A stretch of DNA of 46,650 nucleotides, from positions 1 to 46,650 of the forward strand of contig CALKWN010000095.1 in assembly GCA_938004185.1 (NCBI GenBank), given 5' to 3'. The first letter of the stretch is position 1. Every line of letters starts with the position of its first letter. This document shows positions 20,801 to 26,266 of the stretch, piece after piece. Position numbers and translations under genes: made by a program. The notes under the pieces were generated by a model. The model saw only the letters and a program-made list of their open reading frames with translations. It had not been told where the DNA came from and did no database searches. The DNA comes from an uncultured candidate division WWE3 bacterium (GTDB lineage Bacteria > Patescibacteriota > WWE3 > UBA101185 > UBA10185).

Positions 20801-22869
20801 CTGAGATCGACATCTTTGAACCAGTCTCCGATCTCTCCACCGGTAGCAACCAGCCCATCCCAGAAAGTCTTCCAGAAGTCTGTGCCGGTGTCTTCCCCAG
20901 ACAGTTGAGCTTTGAGAGCGTCTTTCAAAACATCTTTGACGGCTCCGGCCCCTTCTCTCAGATTCTTCGTCGTGCCAGTCAGTCCTTCGCTTATCCATGT
21001 GAATATGTCTAGAGTGCCTTTGATACCTTCGCCCAGGTACTTAGTTATGTTTTGGCCGACACCCTTTACCTGCTCATAAACTGCGTCCCAATCGCCTTCG
21101 TTGATGTTTGACAGAAGATCCCCGGCCCAGTCGATAGTGATCTTCGCGCCCGCCGACAATGAAGTTGCCGCCTTCTCCACAAAAGAAAGATCAGGATTAT
21201 CCCAGATTTCTTTGAAGTCTTGATACGATTGATTCCAGCCATTTTTCAGGCCGTCCCACGTGCCCTTGAAGAACTTTGTGATAGAGATCCCCGTCTTCTC
21301 GATGAAATTCAAGTCAGGATCGGACCAGACTTCTTTGAAAGTATTGTACGAATCGTTCCAGCCCTTTTCGAGAGAGAGAAAGAGATCGCGGAAAGACTTT
21401 CCCACAGTGGCCGTGGCTTTTTCAACGAAAGAAAGTTCGGGGTTGTCCCAGATTTCCTTGAAAGTATCGTAGCTTCCGGCAGCTCCGGCGACGATCCCGT
21501 CGAACGAGTCCTTGAAGAACTTCGAGATTGAAGCCGTGACTTTCTCCACGAAGTTGAGATCAGGTGAGTCCCAAACATCCTTAAACGTGTCGTAAGTGTC
21601 ACTCCATCCGACTTTAATGCCTTCTATTCCGTCTTTGAAAAACTTTGAGATCGTGGCCGCTGCCTTTTCTACAAAATTAAGATCGGGATTATCCCAGATA
21701 TCCTTGAATGAGAAGTAGCTGTCCTTCCAACCCTCAGCAAGACCGTCGATGGTATCTTTTGCAGCCTTGCTGACAGTCGCCATTGCCTTTTCCCAGAAAT
21801 TCAGGTTTGGATCGTTCCATACGTCCGAGAATGTTTTATAGGTGTCGCTCCATCCCGCTTTGATACCATCTACCGTGTCGCCCGCGACTTTGCCGATTGT
21901 GGCTATTGTCTTCTCGAAGAAGCCGATATCGGGATCTTGCCATATGTCCTTGAAACTGCTCCATGCCCCGTTGAATCCGGCCTTGAAGGAATCGACCATT
22001 ATTCCCATCAAGTCTTTTATGTATGTAACCGTATGCCCTACTACTTCTCCGATAAAAGAAAACACGGCGGCTATCTTCGGGAGATTCTCAAGCGTCCAGT
22101 CAACGGCTTTCTGGATATATGGCAACACGGCGTTGGAGAGGTTCATCAGCAACGCACCGAAAGATCTCTTGAGCGAATCGAGCGTGTCTTTGAACTTCAC
22201 ATTCGCGGCGATCGCGTCGTCTTTCATAACTAGACCGAGTTCGCGGGCCTTTGCCGAAAGCTGGGAGATCCCCTGAGTCCCAGTAGCCAGAAGTGGAGTA
22301 AGTTCGGCAGCTCCGCGACCGAATATCTCAAGCGCCAGAGCGTTGCGCTCGGTTTCGTTCGTCATCGCCGCGAGACTGTGCAAAGTTTCGTCGAATACTT
22401 CTGTGGCGTTTCTGAGATTGCCCGCCGCGTCTTTGGTGTTGATTCCGAGTCTCTTGAAGGCCGCGGCCTGTCTCTGCGATCCCGCCTCCGCTCCGTACAT
22501 CGCTCTCGTGAGATATGCGATCGAAGTCTGGAGAGAACTGAACTCTACGCCCGTCTGCGAGCTGACGTACTTGAGCTCCTGCAACCTTTCTCTGGATATG
22601 CCCGTCCTGATGCTCATTTTGTCGATCTCGTCCGCGACGTTCGATGTCTTCACAGCAAGAGCAAAGAGAGCGCCGCCAATCGCGGCGGCTGCTCCCGATA
22701 TAATTGCAGACGCTTTCAAAAAACTCTTTGCTATATTCCCGAAGTTGCTTTGGATATTCTTGCTTGATTTCTCCGCGGTAGCATCCACGGCTTTGATGTC
22801 AGCAACGGCCTTGCCTTTATTGATTTCGATTGTCCCCCACAGCTTGAAGATTTCCATTCCACCGGCCAT
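17797..22869 (-). CDS. Tape measure protein with SLT transglycosylase domain
   Basis: This is a 1690-residue protein. The first 300 residues are helical with the tape-measure family start (FKLWGTIEINKGKAVADIKA, then MSIRTGISRERLQELKYVSS). Residues about 304-590 are seven tandem 41-residue repeats. Around residue 930 a lytic transglycosylase-like domain appears (ALAYAESKYNIGA, then GQGYGPFQFEPIAY), with E in AESKYN as the probable catalytic acid. Hydrophobic stretches near 1430 and 1560 could cross the membrane. It sets tail length, and its muralytic domain would help DNA entry. ATG 22869 follows GAGGAGG. Confidence 0.93.
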   Translation of the reverse strand: MAGGMEIFKLWGTIEINKGKAVADIKAVDATAEKSSKNIQSNFGNIAKSFLKASAIISGAAAAIGGALFALAVKTSNVADEIDKMSIRTGISRERLQELKYVSSQTGVEFSSLQTSIAYLTRAMYGAEAGSQRQAAAFKRLGINTKDAAGNLRNATEVFDETLHSLAAMTNETERNALALEIFGRGAAELTPLLATGTQGISQLSAKARELGLVMKDDAIAANVKFKDTLDSLKRSFGALLMNLSNAVLPYIQKAVDWTLENLPKIAAVFSFIGEVVGHTVTYIKDLMGIMVDSFKAGFNGAWSSFKDIWQDPDIGFFEKTIATIGKVAGDTVDGIKAGWSDTYKTFSDVWNDPNLNFWEKAMATVSKAAKDTIDGLAEGWKDSYFSFKDIWDNPDLNFVEKAAATISKFFKDGIEGIKVGWSDTYDTFKDVWDSPDLNFVEKVTASISKFFKDSFDGIVAGAAGSYDTFKEIWDNPELSFVEKATATVGKSFRDLFLSLEKGWNDSYNTFKEVWSDPDLNFIEKTGISITKFFKGTWDGLKNGWNQSYQDFKEIWDNPDLSFVEKAATSLSAGAKITIDWAGDLLSNINEGDWDAVYEQVKGVGQNITKYLGEGIKGTLDIFTWISEGLTGTTKNLREGAGAVKDVLKDALKAQLSGEDTGTDFWKTFWDGLVATGGEIGDWFKDVDLRGIIESAVNLGKSIGEFFKEAFLLVVDFVEIMGLAIANVAVATWNGLLVPAAGWIWDGMKGAFDTLLDLGGVVWGAVKKAALKIYEAGLEIGSQLIDAIKYVFGAGWLLEMLGISTGRAPAPDTTPGRTSGGREGVTMPNVGGGGEGLRFQNDQSQMPRLDLSNTYASLVSDVYGFLPTGPVVSALSEEDQQEIDKMLDEVIQKAKRKALETSKQNVFDSIFDLGVKGSMTPVLLERDLLDKLNKGLVEPVLLSALAYAESKYNIGAVGGQGYGPFQFEPIAYDQAKKWVDTPMSHTVAATDPVWAVEAAEHTINWLRTTGLDSLAAALVGWNKGRSVGLNWQVNDRDISLLQDSTKILMTNFMIGLEKELGGDWSKLSEETYAQVADLANIVNQIITDYQKVVERSFPGGKVYTFDIGNEIAEVVAEILPETHEIEAKLSPEALSEVSSILDILREIKEAILSKDLNTIVAAVNSAVTELIALNNTTSTIHTRLGIIRDHLWEMRTSGAFSTGAVGQDIKNLGEITKEQTTLIEKEFKKMADDMISQTDRAVDEVLQSFMDLYMELVGASIVPDMVKGVGKWMGPGLQDNMVKPTKTAAQATKEYIEGIQKSFEKLESVFDDKTSWWNKSGKTSDVPIFDGLIPDAEETAEEVVGIWKQAFTDISRMFADLFVKTPRRIFKGEIGLFGAIKELVGNLFGKVETLFSDAIAEKIDSWIIENIPQPNFNAETPMLTQLVDMGKLLFTQAGGALAAGVETLVAATGPVGLLIIAAFTNMALKLWAFTDRVKRVVAKIDEIFGISQRIKEGFENEVKPAMEWVTGPFKELGKIVGKALIPVIKSLAPIFEWLANGIKTVLKGIFEMINGMIDVINAIFPWLKIGNLDMTAFDKVITTPEMPNAGRQISEITGPTRDILIDLLSPLASLNSLVGIGNRIAGILDARLPVTGELGLAGVEGGVVINGDINLYPQTADIDEITQLTAQEIERKISESLIRSRRGAGR
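21100..21960 (-). repeat. Seven 123-bp (41-aa) tandem repeats in the tape measure
   Basis: Each unit has a pattern like TFKDVWDSPDLNFVEKVTAS and a GW-D-SY spacer, repeating exactly every 41 codons from residue 304. The DNA copies have diverged, so the repeat is old. Changes in copy number would alter tail length in steps of one repeat. Confidence 0.88.
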
Positions 22870-22873
22870 GATG

Positions 22874-23308
22874 CTACCTCCTCTTTTTTCTCAGTTTTCT
22901 CTCTTGCATCCTGTTGAACCTGTCGGTATCCATCGCCATGATTCGTTCGGCGTTTTTCTTTGCTTTCAGCAGCTCGGCTTCAGTCGGCGGCTTCTGTGGT
23001 GTTTTCTTCTCGAGTCCGAGAGCCTTCAACCACTTGTCAAAGCCCATAGTTCGCGATTTCTTGTCTTTGGGCTGGCACAGATAGTTCTGGTAGCCAATGA
23101 AAGCCGCCTTCGTGTATTCGTTTCTGTCTTCTCTCTCGATTGCTTCCGAGATCGTTTCGACAATCTCAATGAAGCGCGCGTAAGGGAGTGAAAGTACCTG
23201 TTCGTCCGTCCAGCCATAGCGTCGCTGGATCAGGTCGATTCCGGCTGCAAAAGACGACCGAGCCCCGTCCCCTTCTTCTGCATGTACTCCACAAACACCG
23301 CGAAAAAA
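22874..23308 (-). CDS. Tail assembly chaperone, -1 frameshift extension (gpT-like)
   Basis: This frame is open from the slippery heptamer to a TAG at 22874 and has no credible start of its own. Joined by a -1 shift to the gpG-like frame, it adds about 144 residues: a linker (HAEEGDGARS), IDLIQRRYGWTDEQVLSLPY, YTKAAFIGYQNYL and a basic C-terminus (RMQERKLRKKRR). In lambda and most siphophages the G-T fusion escorts the tape measure during tail assembly. It ends 5 nt before the tape measure ATG, as expected. Confidence 0.88.
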   Translation of the reverse strand, partial: FFRGVCGVHAEEGDGARSSFAAGIDLIQRRYGWTDEQVLSLPYARFIEIVETISEAIEREDRNEYTKAAFIGYQNYLCQPKDKKSRTMGFDKWLKALGLEKKTPQKPPTEAELLKAKKNAERIMAMDTDRFNRMQERKLRKKRR

Positions 23309-23700
23309 CTCTTGATGTCCTTGTTATCGACAAGCCCTTCGATGATCGGGAATATCGCGGACGGCGGGAACTTGTCGGGGTCAAGGATCTCTTTCTTGGT
23401 GAGCTCTATCCAGTTGCCGTTCTCGTCTTCTTTCAAAAGAAGATGTGCCAGCAATCCGAGCATCTGATCTTCTGCATTGAACGCACCGCCGAGGAACATC
23501 GCGGCCATCGTCCGGGGAGTCAAGTCCTCTATTTCGTTGATGTTCTTCCCCATGATCGCAGCACCTACGCTCAGGACGCTTCCCATCTTTATCATCGTCT
23601 TCATGCTGAGTCTGTTCATCTTGTACTTTCTGTCCTGAATCTCGACAAATATCTCCTGATCGAGAATCGCATCGCCCTTTTCTTCATTCTTCTTCGTCAT
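23230..23700 (-). CDS. Tail assembly chaperone (gpG-like)
   Basis: This 156-residue protein lies between the tail tube and tape measure genes. I chose ATG 23700 because GAGGAGG lies upstream. The helical core includes MNRLSMKTMIKMGSVLSVGA and TPRTMAAMFLGGAFN, and the C-terminal helix DIKSFFAVFVEYMQKK carries the slippery codons. It would terminate normally at 23230 in most translation events. A small fraction shifts into the gpT-like frame. Confidence 0.85.
   Translation of the reverse strand: MTKKNEEKGDAILDQEIFVEIQDRKYKMNRLSMKTMIKMGSVLSVGAAIMGKNINEIEDLTPRTMAAMFLGGAFNAEDQMLGLLAHLLLKEDENGNWIELTKKEILDPDKFPPSAIFPIIEGLVDNKDIKSFFAVFVEYMQKKGTGLGRLLQPEST
23302..23308 (-). promoter_or_regulatory. 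-1 ribosomal frameshift slippery heptamer
   Basis: On the minus strand T TTT TTC sits in the correct zero-frame register (AGT TTT TTC) of the gpG-like gene. The -1 frame is free of stops from here to 22874. The heptamer fits the X XXY YYZ rule. Confidence 0.88.
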
Positions 23701-23917
23701 GCCTGACCTCCTCAATCTTTCTCTTGATCTCCGATACTTTCTTTACTGCCAGGTGGATGTCCGGAATTCCGGACTCTATCGGCCTGCGTTGGCCTGACTT
23801 GAGTCTCGCGAGTATCACGAACTTTCCGGGGTTCTTCCTGTCGAGCCTGATATCAAGCTCTTCGATCTCGCTCGTTCTAATGTGCTTCTCACTGTCAGTC
23901 GATTTCAACCACTCCAT
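23684..23917 (-). CDS. Small hypothetical tail-region protein
   Basis: This 77-residue charged protein starts at ATG 23917 after GAGGAGGAAAGAAG. Two predicted strands (LDIRLDRKNPGKFVILARLK) precede a helix (IHLAVKKVSEIKRKIEEV). It overlaps the chaperone gene start by 17 bp. It may assist tail assembly; no family recognised. Confidence 0.7.
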   Translation of the reverse strand: MEWLKSTDSEKHIRTSEIEELDIRLDRKNPGKFVILARLKSGQRRPIESGIPDIHLAVKKVSEIKRKIEEVRHDEEE

Positions 23918-24096
23918 CTTCTTTCCTCCTCTGCTCTTTCGAGTAGTTTTTCGTATGCTTTGGGAACCGTGTCGAACGGCCCAATGAACTCAGTTCTTTT
24001 GTCTTCGTGGGTTAGTTTCACATAGTAGCCGAGAAAGCCGTATTCCTGAAGTCTGCATTGCCACCATTGAAGCGCAACAATTCTTATGTCTCGCAT
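23905..24096 (-). CDS. Small hypothetical tail-region protein
   Basis: This 63-residue protein starts at ATG 24096, only a few bases after the T run of the tail-tube terminator. No ribosome site is visible there, so initiation may depend on read-through or on coupling. It contains WWQCRLQEYGFLGYYVKLTH followed by an acidic helix. Function unknown. Confidence 0.6.
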   Translation of the reverse strand: MRDIRIVALQWWQCRLQEYGFLGYYVKLTHEDKRTEFIGPFDTVPKAYEKLLERAEEERRWSG

Positions 24097-24098
24097 AG

Positions 24099-24124
24099 AA
24101 GAAAAGGGGAGCCGAAGCTCCCCT
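24099..24124 (-). terminator. Terminator after the major tail protein
   Basis: The perfect stem GGGGAGC/GCTCCCC (24106-24112, 24117-24123) with a tetraloop is followed on the minus strand by TTTTCTTCT. It would raise tail-tube protein level relative to the chaperones. Confidence 0.85.
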
Positions 24125-24129
24125 CGTTA

Positions 24130-24708
24130 TCACGAAGAAGCTACGGGGAATCTAATCTCCCAGGGCTCTTCCCAGTCGCCAGTCTCGTCGTCGTATTCTT
24201 CGGGATCGAAGTGAGCGACAAGCGTAAGCGGGAGCACGACTTCGTCGTTGTCTGTGGTGCTGAACGAAAGGTCTCCGTTCGGGAGCGCGTTGAAGATGAC
24301 TATGACGACATCGTCTCCGGTTGAAAGAGTTCCGACCAGCGCTACATTGTCGATATAGTCGTCGGCCTCAACGGGACCGCCCCTGATATAGTCGAAGTCT
24401 TCGTCGGCAGGATCGGGTGTGTGTTCTTTCGCTCCGGCAATAGCGAGCATGAGATTGTCTTTCGTCATCTCGAGCAGATTGCAGGTTATGGCAGCCTCTA
24501 TTCTCTCTCTTCTCTTCATTCCTTTTGTTGGGCCTCTCATGCCGTCGAATGTCATTTCCCGAAACGTTCTGTTCAGATCAAAAGACGAGCCGTCTCTGGT
24601 CGCGCCGAGATTCGTTTCCCCGACTTCGCCGTAGTGAAGAACGACCTGCGCGGCATCGACTATCAACCGGTCTGCCGTCTCGGCTGTAAAACCAGTTCTA
24701 CCTTTCAT
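24130..24708 (-). CDS. Major tail tube protein
   Basis: This 192-residue protein has the composition and layout of siphovirus tube proteins: an N-terminal recruiting strand (VVLHYGEVGETNLGATRDGS), RERIEAAITCNLLEMTKDNL in the middle, and a C-terminal beta segment with VALVGTLSTGDDVVIVIFNA and LTLVAHFDPE. It lies between the tail terminator and the chaperone genes and has its own terminator downstream. ATG 24708 has GGAGG upstream. Confidence 0.83.
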   Translation of the reverse strand: MKGRTGFTAETADRLIVDAAQVVLHYGEVGETNLGATRDGSSFDLNRTFREMTFDGMRGPTKGMKRRERIEAAITCNLLEMTKDNLMLAIAGAKEHTPDPADEDFDYIRGGPVEADDYIDNVALVGTLSTGDDVVIVIFNALPNGDLSFSTTDNDEVVLPLTLVAHFDPEEYDDETGDWEEPWEIRFPVASS

Positions 24709-24724
24709 GTGTTTTCCTCCTTTG

Positions 24725-25189
24725 CTAAGTTAAGTTGGTAATTTCCGTAAGTGATCTTGTGAAGCGCATCGTGAACACCGAAGCATAGTGCCAGATACCT
24801 TCTGTGTCTTCGGGTATCAACCAGCCGGTTGCAAGCCAGAGACGCGCGACAATAAGATCGCCGCTCATCTCACCGTCCGATCGCACGACGCTGTAAGTGT
24901 CCCCGTTCGCCACTATGTATGCTTTATCCAGCAGCGTGATTATTCTTTCCCGAATATCGTAGATCTTTGCCGCCGTGTCTCTGAAGTCCCAGAAGTCAAG
25001 ATAGTAGTCTCCGGTGAAGATCACGTCTGAGCGTGCATATGTATGGAGTCTGTGGACGAAGTATGGGAACGTTTCGTCTTTCTTCGCCCACACTAGACCG
25101 AGCCGGACACCGGAGCAGATAGTGGAGAGCTGCGTGTCATTCGCCAGGTGTGTGTATATCGCCGTAAGAATCGCTCTTTCCGTGTCCAT
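24725..25189 (-). CDS. Tail terminator or completion protein
   Basis: This 154-residue protein has a pattern like the DUF3168/gp17-type tail terminators: ILTAIYTHLANDTQLSTICS at the start, then FPYFVHRLHTYARSDVIFTG, YDIRERIITLLDKA and a final beta strand (ASVFTMRFTRSL). It would cap the tail tube at the head-proximal end. ATG 25189 follows GGAGGTGG. It overlaps the previous gene by 53 bp. Confidence 0.72.
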   Translation of the reverse strand: MDTERAILTAIYTHLANDTQLSTICSGVRLGLVWAKKDETFPYFVHRLHTYARSDVIFTGDYYLDFWDFRDTAAKIYDIRERIITLLDKAYIVANGDTYSVVRSDGEMSGDLIVARLWLATGWLIPEDTEGIWHYASVFTMRFTRSLTEITNLT

Positions 25190-25607
25190 CGAACCACCTC
25201 CTGCTCATGATCTGTTCTACTCTCGGTCTGGCCTTCTGGAACGACGGCCTTAGATACGGTCTGGGTTTCAATGCCCCTTTTCCAAATTCGAGTTTCGGAG
25301 CTTTTTCTAACTCTGAACCCACGTAGCCGATCAATGTAGTGCGCTTTGATTCCACTCTGATTTTTATGCTCCGTCTCAAGTCTCCGAGCATGACTGCCGG
25401 TGGTTCGCCGGGAGCCGATTGAATATAGGTCTTGTTCGTGCCGGGGACTTTCGCCGTTTTGCCGTGTCTGACACCAGAGAGAGTTTCTACCGTGACCGAG
25501 CGAACGTAGTTCAAAGCCTCCCACATCCTCTTGGCCGCTACGTCGTCAATCGACTCGACAACGTTATTCGTGTATGATTTGAAACCCACTCTGGCTTTTC
25601 TGTCCAT
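25137..25607 (-). CDS. HK97 gp10-like neck protein
   Basis: This 156-residue protein has a helical start (AAKRMWEALNYVRSVTVETL), a basic middle (APGEPPAVMLGDLRRSIKIR) and the gp10-type C-terminal motif PKLEFGKGALKPRPYLRPSF. Such proteins lie between the head-closure and tail-terminator genes and join the tail to the head. ATG 25607 follows GGAAGGTG. Confidence 0.83.
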   Translation of the reverse strand: MDRKARVGFKSYTNNVVESIDDVAAKRMWEALNYVRSVTVETLSGVRHGKTAKVPGTNKTYIQSAPGEPPAVMLGDLRRSIKIRVESKRTTLIGYVGSELEKAPKLEFGKGALKPRPYLRPSFQKARPRVEQIMSRRWFDGHGKSDSYGDIHTPGE

Positions 25608-25609
25608 GA

Positions 25610-25921
25610 TTACACCTTCCTGACTAGAATCGTCGTGTATTTTTCCGTCATGTCCGGGTCTTGTGGTGGTTCGATAGGAACGAAGTTCTGAGAGTCATGC
25701 ACAAAACGATATTCGGATAGGTTGAGAGTCACAGGCGATCTGAAAACCATTTTGTGCGTGACATCGGTTTTTCCTATCTGAGAATACGCGGCCATTCCAT
25801 TCACAGACATCGGCACGACCATGCCCCAGACAGTTTGGATATCGCTCCAGGTCTCGGTGTTTCCCATCGCTCCGCGGACGATTGTGCGCTTCTGTATCTT
25901 GATTCTCTGATTGAAGTTCAT
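25610..25921 (-). CDS. Head closure / head-tail joining protein
   Basis: This 103-residue protein has the SPP1 gp16-like pattern: FNQRIKIQKRTIVRGAMGNT at the start and VWGMVVPMSVNGMAAYSQIG, then strand-rich segments ending in EKYTTILVRKV. It plugs the connector exit channel in related phages. It lies 4 nt downstream of the gp6-like connector. Confidence 0.8.
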   Translation of the reverse strand: MNFNQRIKIQKRTIVRGAMGNTETWSDIQTVWGMVVPMSVNGMAAYSQIGKTDVTHKMVFRSPVTLNLSEYRFVHDSQNFVPIEPPQDPDMTEKYTTILVRKV

Positions 25922-25925
25922 AGGA

Positions 25926-26264
25926 TCACAGCCCCGGGTTGATTCGGTATTGCGCTATTGCGGAGTATTCCTCTTTGCCCCACGAGACGGAGTTCAGGCT
26001 AGATATACTCTCGGAAGAGACACCTTCGACTCTTCGTTCGTACATTCTCGCGACTCTCCCCATCACCCATCGTTTGATAGTCATGGGAATGTCCAGTTCT
26101 TCTTCGCCGTCTTCAAAAGGATTGTTGAGATAGTTGTCTGCGTCTTCCTTCGCGGCTACTATCAAATCGGTTATGAAAGCGTCGTCCTCAGAATGCGAGA
26201 CACGAAGATAGTTTTTCATTTCCACGAGAGTTACTGTCAGTCTGTCCTTTACGGCGGTAGCCAT
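25926..26264 (-). CDS. Head-tail connector (gp6-like)
   Basis: This 112-residue helical protein has the HK97 gp6/SPP1 gp15 pattern: LVEMKNYLRVSHSEDDAFIT, LIVAAKEDADNYLNN and IPMTIKRWVMGRVARMYERR. I chose the ATG at 26264 because AAGGG is correctly spaced for it. It overlaps the stop of the glycosyltransferase fusion. It docks under the portal as the first neck ring. Confidence 0.85.
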   Translation of the reverse strand: MATAVKDRLTVTLVEMKNYLRVSHSEDDAFITDLIVAAKEDADNYLNNPFEDGEEELDIPMTIKRWVMGRVARMYERRVEGVSSESISSLNSVSWGKEEYSAIAQYRINPGL

Positions 26265-26266
26265 GA

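Noticed and set aside
22343..23191. 282-codon plus-strand frame
   Set aside because: It is antisense to the tape measure start and the chaperone extension. No ribosome site or domain.
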